A stretch of 64,000 nucleotides of DNA from Tetraselmis striata (taxonomy: Eukaryota > Chlorophyta > Chlorodendrophyceae > Chlorodendrales > Chlorodendraceae). Below the pieces are notes generated by a model. That model saw only the letters and a program-made list of their open reading frames with translations. It searched no databases and had not been told where the DNA came from. Shown here one piece after another: positions 22,529-32,323 of the stretch. The DNA lies in assembly GCA_006384855.1 (NCBI GenBank), contig VCJN01003206.1, forward strand, positions 1 to 64,000, given 5' to 3'. The position numbers were made by a program, and so were the translations under genes. Each line of letters starts with the position of its first letter. Within the stretch, counting starts at the first letter, position 1.

Positions 22529-23948
22529 ACCACTGACCCCGGCTTGCACCGGTGAAGCCGGTGATCGACATATCATACGGCAATAACAACTCTTAAACTT
22601 AAAAGAGGCCGATGCCCAGTCTCGTCGTCCGGATTTACTCCAAGACTTAATTACGCGACATTCAAGTGCTTGCCGCAGTTCTACGAACCCGTTGCCCTAT
22701 TTCTCTTATACTTCCCATACATTACTGCCACCTTCAAGTTAATCTAGAATCGATTATTGGCGAATTCGCCAAAGCCATACCACCGAGCAAACTACTACGG
22801 TAACCGTATTCCTAATTGCGTGACATAATTTCATCGAAGGGTTTTGCTAGATGGCTGATAAGTATGCATGCCCACCTCAGAGGATTTCTATCCCGCTTTA
22901 TTGGTCGTCCCGGAAGTACTCCACCCACGCTGCCGGCCACCTTGCTTAATACCGCTACACCAACACTTGAACGCACAATTAATGTACACACCCACTCCAT
23001 TCCTTCTAGTATCCACGTAGACGCTCCTCGGCTTGCCCATGTATTTAATAAACATTTTTTCGCCTCCACGGCCTTTGTCGCAATAATAAAGTAATTAATA
23101 ATAAAAGCCCCAAATCCCCGCTTCACCTCGGTTATGACAATACCTGTTCCACGGGTGCTTGTTACGTATTGGCGACCGCCCATATAACTTATTCCTCACC
23201 GGTCTAAATCAATGCCACGATGCCTACCAATCCGCACCTACATACACTCCACTTGACCCCCGCTACGACACAAACCCGCTCTGACCCGCAAATTTGTTGT
23301 GCACGTTGACTCCGCGAAAATACCGGATGCATAAATATACACAACTACGAGTTTGAACTCGCCTATGTCTAAGTATTGAGCATACATAACATATGCCAAC
23401 CTTTAAACTCGCCCCAATAAATTTTATGCCTGCAATAAAGTCTGGATGTCAACGTCACACATGTTGCTTCGCAGTCGGCTTGTGAAACTCCGCCTGCCAA
23501 CTCTGCTTGCCTTTTGCTATGGACTGCCATCCCGTATTCCACGATCCCTGGGAGCCCATATGCTAACCTGAAACCTCGTGATATGCTCCATGATTATTCC
23601 CGACACATTCTTGTCCCTGTGGCAATGCTTGCGCACACTGATTGTCGTGCCCTATCCGCCGAATACCCCGCCCTCTTCCGCCTACATACCCCATGGGTCT
23701 ACTTTTTGGGGGGGCGGAATGGAATGTTAGGGTTACCACCATAGCCCTACCTGCATACCTATACCCGCATTCATGTCTACACCCATGCTTATAATGTCCA
23801 CTCACTTACATACTACGTGCACACCTATATGCATGCAACCAAGCTACTCATCCACCTACACACATATGCTTGCCACATGCCATGCTCTCACCAGCCAGTA
23901 CGCCCCGATGACTCCCTGATGAATCCAAACCTAGATAGCATATCCAAG
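22529..23948 (+). repeat. 1.4 kb direct repeat, copy 2
   Basis: Second copy, separated from the first by about 210 unrelated bases. A hairpin at the left end (CCGGCTT ... AAGCCGG) is kept in both copies although its loop differs. No clear primer-binding site follows copy 1, so an LTR reading is only possible, not shown. Confidence 0.85.
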
Positions 23949-24087
23949 CCTAACGCCTGTGCATGCGACCGACTGCCAAGCCGGTGGTTGTATAAAGCCG
24001 TGTACACCCCGGTACACTGTAACAATTCCTTTGCTGCAAACCTTTTCCTTGCCTATGCTAAAGCCTCTCGCCTAAAGCTTACAGTCG

Positions 24088-26004
24088 CTATCCGCGACGC
24101 ACGCGCTCCCTCTCCCTTTGATGCGGGGGACGGTATGTATCCGAGGCTGCATGAGGGGTAGGTGGCACCTGGCCCGCTGCGGCGTCAGCCTCCACGTTCA
24201 ATGCATGTGGACCGCGGGGGTTAGAGCCTAGCTCAAAGGAGAGAGCCAGTCCAACCTTAAGCTGCAGCCCTGGCTGCTGGACCTGGCTGTTGTGCACAAC
24301 GACAGATCCCCCTTCACGGAGGTGACATGCCTGCGCCGTCAAGGACAGGAAACCGTAGCCGTTCTGTGTCATTTTGCAAATGACGCCCTTGTGCCGGGGA
24401 CCCTCAGCTCTTGAGGCGGGGCTGGGCTCTGGCAAGGCTCGTGGACGTGCCGACCCGGCTCGGGTACTTGGCCCAAGCCAGGGCTGCCCTCGCCCCAGCG
24501 CAGCACCAGGGGCAAGGGCGGCTTTGTAGGCTTCCGCGTCCAGCGTGAAGGCCTCGCGGTTCCTTGACCAGTTGACCACGGCTGCCAGGCGCGTCCTTGG
24601 GGGGTCGTTGGCAAACTCAACCACTGCAATCAAGTAGGCGGCGCCCTGTGACGCAGCGATATCTCTCTGATTCAGCTCGTTATGCGACACGTGACAGACC
24701 TGGTCCCACGGCCCGGCACAGCCCTTCACTTCAATGAAGCAGCGGACGACGCCACGCGGCTTACGGGACGAGCGTTGTTGCTCAGCCCCAGCCTCGTCGG
24801 CAACCACCGCCTCAAAGTGGCCCATGGCGTCGTCGACCACAAAGTCGTACCCAGCGCTGTCGTCCACCAGGTGGCGCTGCCCTGGCAGGACTTCCAGCCT
24901 GGCTGACGACTTCCAGTGCTGATAAGGCCGGAAGTGCGCGCCATAGATCCCGGTGAGGTAGACGTACATGAAGTGCTCTGCACGCACGCCGACAGCCTTC
25001 ACCCGAGCTCCGTCCACGATGACATCGGCATGTATTGCCGACGGCGGACCTTGTCCGGTGGCACCATTGCTCGACGCCATCCAGACTCCCCTGATAGCAC
25101 TGCCAAAGCTCGTGTTGCGGTTGTCATTGATGTCCGACTTAGCACTGTCGCCCAGCAGCAGCTGCACCCTGGCATGGAAGAGCGTGTCATCTCTGGCTCG
25201 TGGCGTGCTGACAACATGGCTGCCTCCAGCAGGCAGAGTCCGCCCAGGTGCTTGACCTGCCAAATCAATACCGTCCCGCGACCGGCGGCGAGATCGGTGC
25301 CCCGGCTGCTCTGCCTCCGAGCGTTCGACACCTGGAGTGACTTCGATATCCTGAACGCCCGCCAGCGTGAGCTCCTGCCGGATTATCGCAGTGTCTCGGT
25401 GCGGGAAGAGCACGTCTTCGACAGGCAGGACAGTGGGCGCAGCGCCGGCGCCTTTCCAGTCAATGTTGGAGCTCAGCCTCAATGACGTGCTGCGGGCATG
25501 TATCGCATCTCGCGCCATTCGAACAACCTGTGATGTCGGCAGCCCTCGGCGGACCTGCAGCATGCGCGCCAATGCTGACACAAAGACAGCCAGCTGGCTG
25601 TGTGTGTCCGCCTGGTTTGAATCACCGTATCTCTGGAACTTGGTGGCACAGGCCACCACATCTGTGCCCGCAATCTTCGCCACCACAAACGGGAGATCCA
25701 TCTGGACCCGTGTCCAGCGGTAGTCCTGGTCCGGCCTGAACGAATCCATGGTCAGCGGCTCGCAAAGGTACGACGCCAGCAACTCCAGCTTGTGGTAGCC
25801 CACGACGACCACCTCAACGTCGGGACTTCCCAGGGTGCGACAGAACACCTCCGACATCTCCGTCAGCAGTTTTTCGATGTTGTTTGGCTCGTGCTTGATG
25901 CGCAGCACGATGTTGTGCTCCCTGTAGGGCACCCGTAGAGCTGCCATCAGCAGAGGGCAGTGGAACACCAGCTCTGGGTGGAGGAACGGCGTTTTGCTGT
26001 CCAC
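24088..26004 (-). CDS. NO VEIN-like protein, C-terminal part: NOV_C domain and cold-shock-like tail
   Basis: This continues the ATPase gene at 26766-29816. The frame begins around HPELVFHCPLLMAAL and ends in TAG at 24088. Residues about 360-480 (GYDFVVDDAMGHFEAVV, then CFIEVKGC and YLIAVVEF) match the NOV C-terminal domain (DUF3883), a nuclease-like fold whose E-x-K core is visible as IEVKG. The last 100 residues (GVICKMTQNGYGFLSL, then VVVHNSQV and GLALSFELG) look like a cold-shock/S1-type nucleic-acid-binding fold. The join to the preceding segment needs one extra base near 26000-26005 (DAYL to DSKTPF), so there is a one-base deletion, a sequencing error or an intron I do not see. In plants NOV acts in cell fate; here function is unknown. 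Confidence 0.7.
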   Translation of the reverse strand: MDSKTPFLHPELVFHCPLLMAALRVPYREHNIVLRIKHEPNNIEKLLTEMSEVFCRTLGSPDVEVVVVGYHKLELLASYLCEPLTMDSFRPDQDYRWTRVQMDLPFVVAKIAGTDVVACATKFQRYGDSNQADTHSQLAVFVSALARMLQVRRGLPTSQVVRMARDAIHARSTSLRLSSNIDWKGAGAAPTVLPVEDVLFPHRDTAIIRQELTLAGVQDIEVTPGVERSEAEQPGHRSRRRSRDGIDLAGQAPGRTLPAGGSHVVSTPRARDDTLFHARVQLLLGDSAKSDINDNRNTSFGSAIRGVWMASSNGATGQGPPSAIHADVIVDGARVKAVGVRAEHFMYVYLTGIYGAHFRPYQHWKSSARLEVLPGQRHLVDDSAGYDFVVDDAMGHFEAVVADEAGAEQQRSSRKPRGVVRCFIEVKGCAGPWDQVCHVSHNELNQRDIAASQGAAYLIAVVEFANDPPRTRLAAVVNWSRNREAFTLDAEAYKAALAPGAALGRGQPWLGPSTRAGSARPRALPEPSPASRAEGPRHKGVICKMTQNGYGFLSLTAQACHLREGGSVVVHNSQVQQPGLQLKVGLALSFELGSNPRGPHALNVEADAAAGQVPPTPHAASDTYRPPHQRERERVRRG

Positions 26005-26765
26005 GTGAGGTAAGCGTCCATCAGACTCGGTTCGGCGCAGGCCGTGACCGCTGGGCTTCGGACTACCCGCGTGTCGCGCAGCATGTAGGGGAAGTCAGCC
26101 AAAACGCCGCCGGCGGTAGACCCGGGAGTGGGATCCATCTCCCCCAGGTCCGCGGTTGATCCTCGCCCGCCGAGGTCAAGGGTGGGCACAATCTGCTCCA
26201 GCCTCAGGCGCCACCGTTGGTCTACGCGCTGGCACGCTCGCTCGGCGCTCTCCGGCATCAGGTGCAGGAGTTTCGTATGGAGCAGGCTCTCCAGCAGCAT
26301 GTACATCCCCATCACAGTGAAGACTCCTGCCTCGGTGAGCAGCGAGCAGCTGATGCACACGGTCTGGAAAAAGCTGGGCGATGCCGTCACCACATTTAGG
26401 GCCTGCGCAACTTGGGGTATGCTGGGCTGCTTCTGGCACCCAAGGCGGAGCAAGAGGGGGATGAACGGCGCGTACGCAACGTTGGTCTTCTGCGACACAA
26501 TGGCCATGTCCAGCGTCTGGCATACCGCTGCTACGGCCTCTTCGTGCTCGCCAAGGCTGCAGGAATCCGAACTGTTGACACCTCCGTCATGGGCGAGACA
26601 CATAATGGCTCCCACGCTCACCCACGCCTCCGCGTCCCGAGGTTGGTCCGGGAGGAAGAGGTAGATGTCCTCCAGCGGCACCACGGTAGATGTCCTGCCC
26701 AATGCCCCGCCCCCGGCGTCCGCTGGCACAGCCGCAAGGCTGTCCTGGAGATGTATCAGCCAACG
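26005..26765 (-). CDS. NO VEIN-like protein, middle segment
   Basis: It lies in the same frame as the ATPase part, directly after the TAG at 26766-26768: RWLIHLQDSLAAVPADAGG, then STVVPLEDIYLFLPDQ. Helical and Leu-rich (MYMLLESLLHTKLLHLM). It ends near 26005, where the frame must shift by one base to enter the NOV_C segment. I read it as the centre of one long gene, because the flanking pieces have the order expected for this family. Confidence 0.6.
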
Positions 26766-29700
26766 CTAATAGGGATCCACCTGCCGGTGTTGTTTTGCCT
26801 TGAGAAGGTGAAGGCCCTTGACCACCAGCTCTGCGCTTGGGGCGACAGTCACGTTCAGCATTTCTGCGAGCTCCTTGGTGTGAGGGGGGACAGTGATGGT
26901 TGGCAGCAGCTGTCCTCGGAAGCGGGCGTCATCGCACACCGCCCCCACGGGGAACAGGTCGTCCTGAAGGGTCGCGATGCGCATACTCCGCAGGAACGAC
27001 AGCGCCTGGGCATTTTGCTGCTGGAGGAGTCTCACCGCCTGCTGTGCCGCCTCTGCTGAGAAGCGGGTCAATGATGGCAGCAGCCGCACAGCCGCGACCT
27101 CGGGATTGGGAGAGGGCTCCGCCGGAAGCTCTGGGGCCTGGCAGCCGATGGCCAGCAGGAAAAGCTCCCACTTAAGCTGATTGAGCACTGGGTCGGAGCA
27201 TGCTGCGTGCGGGAGGTCCCGGGGGCTTGGGGGTGTAGCCGCCACTGCCAAAGCGCGCCCCGGTGCCTGTGGAATCGACACCCCAAGCAACGTCGGCAGC
27301 GCCACCTCTGCGGCCCGCATGAGTTGATCGCTTTGCGTGGGGACAGCCAGCCAGCCCTTTCTGAGGTCAAACTCACTGGGTAGCTCGTGCCCGTGGTTGC
27401 GCAGGTAACGGAGGTCCTGCCAGATGACATCTGTCCACCCGGGAGTTGTTGCAGCCAGTTCCCCGATTGAGACATGGAGGTGCAGCCTGGCGAGGGTCGT
27501 CGCCAAAAGCTGTGGTGTTAGCTCTGGGAGAAGCACCTGCAGAAGCCTGCGCTCCGGGTCAGAGCGGGCATCCATGATGATGATGGTGTTTGTGCGCCAC
27601 ATGCGGAAGCTGACATCGGTGCAGTGCACCACCAGGGAGAGTGGCTCCGCTGCCGGCTCGCCCTCGCCACCTCCGGCAGCAGGGGCTTGCTCCATGGAGT
27701 ACGAGTAGCCTGCGCCATCGGTGTGCGGATAAGGCATGCGCCGGCGGAATATTGGCTTCCGCTTGGAGGTCTCCAGCAGCTCCGGTGATTGCCGCGACTC
27801 GGCCAGCAGCGCCTCGAACAACAGCCGCAGCCAGCCATCCGACCTTTCCAGCACCCAGCCGAGGAACGCTTGCGTGTCCTTGCTGCCAACAGACCCGTCG
27901 TGCAGCTGCTTGGGTGCTTGGGAGCTATTACGTGCATCTGGCAGGCTGTCCAGGATGTCGTGCACGCTCAGCGGCTGAATCAAGTCTTGCAACGGGCCAA
28001 CATCGTTCCCTCCAAGCACTTGGATGCCAGCCATGTCTCTCAGGACCTCGATATCCACAAGGCCTGCCAGTGCCGGGTTGGCGAGCCGCAGCTGGCCCAT
28101 GCACGAGCCACCGCCACGCATCAGCAGCAGCGGCAGCTTGTCTTTCACCAGGCGAATGGTGGCCTCGTAGAAGCGACCCCACCAGGGGCCCGCCTCCTGG
28201 GTGTGGCGAGGCAGGAAGCGTGTGAAGCGCTCACGCAGATTGAGATCCGACACCAACAGGGTCACCAGCAGGAAGGCTGAGGTACCCCTCAGGAAGCGGT
28301 TCCAGAGGCAGTCACGAACGCTCTCCCGGGAGGTCACCAGCACCCAGTCGCAGTCCAGCGCAAAGCGGAAGCCCAGGTCTGTGACAGGCAGGCCGGCATA
28401 CACGGGAAACCGGGGGATATCCTCCGGACTGTCCGCGTCCGCAGCCTCGGATATTGGGAAGGCCAGCTTGATCGTGGTGGTGTCTGTGTCGCGGCTGCTA
28501 CTCTCACCCTTGACGTAAGCCGGCACCCTGATGGTGCACAAGAACACCTGGAAGATGCTCTGGCGCGGGGCGGAGCTGCCACATGTGATGAAGAGGGTGG
28601 TAGATACGCTAGTGATGTTCTCCACCTTGGCTGCCGAGGTGCCGAGAAGCCCCGTGTCTGTCAGCGGCCCCTCAAGCGAGTGGCTGCCCGGCGATCCGCC
28701 GCCGGTACGCTTCTCAATTGTGGTGGTACTGCAGAGCTGATCACCAGGGTCATCGCAATAATTGTTCACCACAAACCGCCGCAGGTGGCGCATGTTGATT
28801 AGTATCACAGAGAGGACCGCAGGGTCGAGCATGGCCTGCATGGCCTGCATGAACTCGGGGCTGTTGCATTGGGCATCCTTGAGGGGTAGGTAGATGTGGG
28901 TCTTGGGGATGTGAGCGGGCGACAGCACCATGTCCTGCATATCTGGAGGTAGCTGCTCTGCGCTGCTGCCGTTGAGCCAGACAGGGGTGATGTAGCTCAT
29001 CTCGTTCCGCCCAGGCAGCTGGAGCTTGAAGCGCCAGGGGCCGGATAGCACGTGGGGGTTGTTAGTGCAGGAGAAGACGCTCTTGAAGCCAAGGCCCTTC
29101 TGGCCAATGTGAACTCCGGAGATCTTCCCAGACTCTGCGACTGAACAGAGAGAGAGCACATCCTTGGGCCGGAAGCCCCGCTCGTTGTTGGTGATGAGGA
29201 TGGATCTGGGCCGGAGTGAAACCTCCAGGACTGGACAGCAGTCATCGTACTCGTTGTCTTCAGCGTTATAGTTGAGCTCGTGGAAGAAGTGCGCGGGTGA
29301 GGAGTAGAGATCAGCCCCCAGGTGCCTAAGAGACCCGCAGATGGACTTTCTCATGACACGCAAGCCCTCGCGCTCAGATTGGACAGCCTCCACAAACTGC
29401 TTGGCCTCGAGGACACCGACGTCTACCGGGTCCTGCACGGCACACAACGGGTGGGAAGAGACTTCCCCGGTCATCGTGCCACCGTCCAATGCATCCACTG
29501 TAGGAGCTGGCACAGGTCGAGGCGCATGTTCAGTAGCTGCGGCCGCTAAACCGGTAGTCAATTTCGGTGTTAATAGGAGAGCTCTCTGCTCCTGGCAGGT
29601 ACGGGCAAGGCCCTCAATCTTGGCCCTCAGGTCCTCCTGCTCACACCTCCCCTCCTCGACTTCGGCGTCAAGCCGGTCTCGCTGTTCCTGCAGGCACGCC

Positions 29701-29816
29701 AGCTCGCACCGAAGGTGCTGGTTCTGCAGCTGCGCCTCCTCTGCTCCAAGGTTGCGCCAGTCATCATCCCGGGCAGCCTCGGTTGAGGCTCGGAGACGCG
29801 CTGAGACGTTGCCCAT
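26766..29816 (-). CDS. NO VEIN-like protein, N-terminal part with GHKL (HSP90/sacsin-type) ATPase
   Basis: From the ATG at 29816 the first 80 residues form a coiled coil (Glu/Gln/Leu-rich). The ATPase fold follows at about 170-280: FFHELNYNAEDNEY (N box), ITNNERGFRPKDV (DNGxGF-type G1 box with Glu replacing Asp/Gly order) and IGQKGLGFKSVF (G2 box). This set is typical of sacsin and NO VEIN proteins. The remainder is a long helical region. The frame meets TAG at 26766-26768 but stays open in the same phase beyond it. An acceptor-like CTCTAG just upstream (near 29862) in phase with RFFKAQTLRHKLWQD suggests the gene may start further 5', possibly joining the 30032-31570 ORF. Likely a host gene; low repeat content supports this. 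Confidence 0.75.
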   Translation of the reverse strand: MGNVSARLRASTEAARDDDWRNLGAEEAQLQNQHLRCELACLQEQRDRLDAEVEEGRCEQEDLRAKIEGLARTCQEQRALLLTPKLTTGLAAAATEHAPRPVPAPTVDALDGGTMTGEVSSHPLCAVQDPVDVGVLEAKQFVEAVQSEREGLRVMRKSICGSLRHLGADLYSSPAHFFHELNYNAEDNEYDDCCPVLEVSLRPRSILITNNERGFRPKDVLSLCSVAESGKISGVHIGQKGLGFKSVFSCTNNPHVLSGPWRFKLQLPGRNEMSYITPVWLNGSSAEQLPPDMQDMVLSPAHIPKTHIYLPLKDAQCNSPEFMQAMQAMLDPAVLSVILINMRHLRRFVVNNYCDDPGDQLCSTTTIEKRTGGGSPGSHSLEGPLTDTGLLGTSAAKVENITSVSTTLFITCGSSAPRQSIFQVFLCTIRVPAYVKGESSSRDTDTTTIKLAFPISEAADADSPEDIPRFPVYAGLPVTDLGFRFALDCDWVLVTSRESVRDCLWNRFLRGTSAFLLVTLLVSDLNLRERFTRFLPRHTQEAGPWWGRFYEATIRLVKDKLPLLLMRGGGSCMGQLRLANPALAGLVDIEVLRDMAGIQVLGGNDVGPLQDLIQPLSVHDILDSLPDARNSSQAPKQLHDGSVGSKDTQAFLGWVLERSDGWLRLLFEALLAESRQSPELLETSKRKPIFRRRMPYPHTDGAGYSYSMEQAPAAGGGEGEPAAEPLSLVVHCTDVSFRMWRTNTIIIMDARSDPERRLLQVLLPELTPQLLATTLARLHLHVSIGELAATTPGWTDVIWQDLRYLRNHGHELPSEFDLRKGWLAVPTQSDQLMRAAEVALPTLLGVSIPQAPGRALAVAATPPSPRDLPHAACSDPVLNQLKWELFLLAIGCQAPELPAEPSPNPEVAAVRLLPSLTRFSAEAAQQAVRLLQQQNAQALSFLRSMRIATLQDDLFPVGAVCDDARFRGQLLPTITVPPHTKELAEMLNVTVAPSAELVVKGLHLLKAKQHRQVDPY

Positions 29817-30031
29817 GTCCTGCCAGAGCTTGTGCCGGAGAGTTTGAGCCTTGAAGAAGCGCTAGAGCATCTCTGTCGCCCCAGCCGAGCCCAAGTTTTG
29901 GGCAACAACCTTCAACCACAGAGCACAGCATACACAGCGTCATACATTGGCAGCGTACAACAAGTCCGCTATTCACAACCGCTCAGTTTGAAATCGCTGC
30001 ACAGTCACAGAATTATAGGAATCAGGGAGGC

Positions 30032-31570
30032 TCAACACACATGCTCCGAGTGCTCACCGCCCACGCCAGCAGTCTCCGCAACTGTTACTCCCAGGGAGAT
30101 GGAGGCCACGCCGGCGTGGTGGCCGCACTGAGGCTCGCCATTGCAAAGGCCGTTGCCATTGGCGACACCACTGCCGTTCACGCTCTGGTCATGAGCAGGC
30201 CGAGGTGGATCCTTGACGGCCGTCTCTTCTGCATATACGTCCCCGTAGCGAATCGTCTGCTTGGCGAGCACCAGCCTCCCGAGCAGCTCGTATGCCAGGT
30301 CGGGATTCCCGTTTGCCTCAGGTATACAGAGATGCTCGAAGCAGACGGTGGCCACGCCAACGAGCTCCCTGTTGTTGGCAATTGAGCTGATGACCTCAGT
30401 GCGGCCACAGCTAAGCAGCTGCGACAAGCAACCCAGGATCTCTGACGCCAACGCGTACTGCTTCAGCTCGATGGCCAGGTGGGCAGCCGCGCTGATGAGC
30501 TTCTGAGCACCTTGGACTGACACTGAGCGGCAATGATAGGGAGAGCCCCGGAGGAGAAGTCTCAGGGCACGTTGTAGAGCAACCATCTCCTCGCCGCTGT
30601 TGAAGTGCTTCATGCGAACAGAGCAGAGAGCCTGCAAATTTTTCAGGTACGAAAGCGCCCCATTCTGCTCGCCACTCGCGCCCTGTTGCTGCGCTGCTTC
30701 AATGATGGACTGCGGCTGGCAGGCCGGGCTCAGCAGGCGGAGCAACGCATCGAAGATCATCCAGGCGATTGGGGCATCTTGCTGGCTGCTGCGCCGGTCC
30801 TCCTCCTGGAACCGCAGCCCATAGCGCTGGTAGTCCGCCTTCAGCATCTGCTGCGCCATCAGTAGACCCCTACACGCCAGCGGAGGCAAGCAACTTCGGA
30901 TCAGACCCAGGACCAACGGGAAGATTACACCGCCCCACCGTTTCCATAGGACGTGCCGCTCATGGAAGTCCTTGCCAAGTGACATCAAGGCATCCGCGCA
31001 GTCTGCTATCTCAACCACAATGGGCTCGTGTTCAGCACTGGAGAGAAGCGCTGAGCCAGCCTCCGAGGCTTCCAGGTTGGTGAGGCTGTGCAAGAGATCC
31101 TTGGCATGATGTGCCAGCTGACCGGCAGCAGTACCCCTCAAATGCCGCTGGTATAGCCTGCGAACAACCGCTGGCATGCGGCCCACCTCCACACTGGAAA
31201 GAAACTGCAGCTGGTAAATGCCCTGGCGCTTCTCGTTCTTTGACTCCCCTGCGCTAGTAATCTGTTCCAAAATGCGGTCAATGCGCTGCTTGCACCTTGG
31301 TTCAGCGTCCGCGTATGACCGCCGGAGAGTGGCTGTCTCGTCATGCAGATGGCGGCGAGGGGCGACAGGCCCTGTGGCGGTGAGCTGAGCAGTTCCCGCC
31401 GCATGTGTGACAGCTGACTGGGACGGAAAGGTGGATGATGAGGAGTCGGTGGATAACCACTGGACAACAAGAGCTTGGAGTGACTCATCCACAGCCAGAG
31501 AAGAGCTTTGCAGCAACAGTGTCTTGTCCCGGAGAATCACATCCTCCTTCAGGCGGTTGAAGAACGCCAT
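30032..31570 (-). CDS. hypothetical 512-residue helical protein
   Basis: The ATG at 31570 begins MAFFNRLKEDVILRDKTLLL; the frame ends in TGA at 30032. It is rich in Leu/Ala helices resembling an alpha-solenoid (for example AAHLAIELKQYALASEILGCLSQLL at about 400-425 in pieces). I do not recognise a family. It lies 215 bases upstream of the NOV-like ATPase on the same strand, and a GTGAGC donor near its 3' end could splice it to that gene, but the phases I tried did not agree. Either a separate gene or the N-terminal exons of the NOV-like gene. Confidence 0.55.
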   Translation of the reverse strand: MAFFNRLKEDVILRDKTLLLQSSSLAVDESLQALVVQWLSTDSSSSTFPSQSAVTHAAGTAQLTATGPVAPRRHLHDETATLRRSYADAEPRCKQRIDRILEQITSAGESKNEKRQGIYQLQFLSSVEVGRMPAVVRRLYQRHLRGTAAGQLAHHAKDLLHSLTNLEASEAGSALLSSAEHEPIVVEIADCADALMSLGKDFHERHVLWKRWGGVIFPLVLGLIRSCLPPLACRGLLMAQQMLKADYQRYGLRFQEEDRRSSQQDAPIAWMIFDALLRLLSPACQPQSIIEAAQQQGASGEQNGALSYLKNLQALCSVRMKHFNSGEEMVALQRALRLLLRGSPYHCRSVSVQGAQKLISAAAHLAIELKQYALASEILGCLSQLLSCGRTEVISSIANNRELVGVATVCFEHLCIPEANGNPDLAYELLGRLVLAKQTIRYGDVYAEETAVKDPPRPAHDQSVNGSGVANGNGLCNGEPQCGHHAGVASISLGVTVAETAGVGGEHSEHVC

Positions 31571-31723
31571 GCTGCGGAGGGATGGCAGTATATCACAAGA
31601 ATCAATACTGTGAGGAAGAGACGGGTGCTTGGAAGGCAGTGGTGGAGAGACAAGTCAGCCGTACATCTTGCTCATGATGAATCAAAGTACTGATTTTATC
31701 TTCATGCATCTGCTGCAGAGGCT

Positions 31724-32323
31724 TCAGGCAAAAATGCCAACAGCAATATGAGAAAGAAATACAACAATCAAAGAGTGTTGCACTGACTTAAGAGCAAAAA
31801 AAGGGCCTGTATCACAAATGGGGGGGTGCCCCTCGCACCTTCGCCTGTAATGATTGGGCCACATGCATTGATGATAACATAGCCGAGAGACCTTGTCACG
31901 GATGCAGTCTTCGAAGACGTCGCTCTCACGTGCGCACAGATACAACACCTTGTCGGCTTGTTGCAAAAGGTCGCGACCCTCAGTGGCAAAATGGCTGCTA
32001 ACCAAGAACCACTTAGGCTCCTGGCCGTTGTCGTCTCCAGAGCCAGCGCTTGTCTGACGAAAAGAGTCCACCTCACCAAGGAGCTTCGCCCAGTCGATGG
32101 CATCCTCGGCGGCTTCCACGTGTGAGACTCCATTTTGGCATGTTTCTCTTACCGCAGCGTAGGCCCCAAGATCCCATCGCTCAGTCAGAACACCGAAGGG
32201 ATCGGCCGAATCGCTGCCAATGAGCCCTGCAATGCACGTTTCCTGAAAATGATGATCGCCGGGGGCAGAGGCTACAACGAGCAGCCTCATGGATGAGTCG
32301 TGCCTGAGTAGACACAGCAGCAT
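31724..32323 (-). CDS. hypothetical 199-residue protein
   Basis: The ATG at 32323 (a second Met, MRLLVVASAPGDHH, at about 32290) opens a 199-residue frame. It has a beta-strand-like start (LLVVASA), an acidic middle and DKVLYLCARESDVFEDCIRD. The hydrophobic end (VFLSHIAVGIFA) may be intron read-through. No family recognised. It lies 153 bases upstream of the previous gene on the same strand and could be the first exon of the same transcript. Confidence 0.4.
   Translation of the reverse strand: MLLCLLRHDSSMRLLVVASAPGDHHFQETCIAGLIGSDSADPFGVLTERWDLGAYAAVRETCQNGVSHVEAAEDAIDWAKLLGEVDSFRQTSAGSGDDNGQEPKWFLVSSHFATEGRDLLQQADKVLYLCARESDVFEDCIRDKVSRLCYHQCMWPNHYRRRCEGHPPICDTGPFFALKSVQHSLIVVFLSHIAVGIFA

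Noticed and set aside
20909-23948. A definite LTR retrotransposon
   Set aside because: No gag-pol, no clear primer-binding site and only about 210 bases between the repeats; kept as direct repeats.
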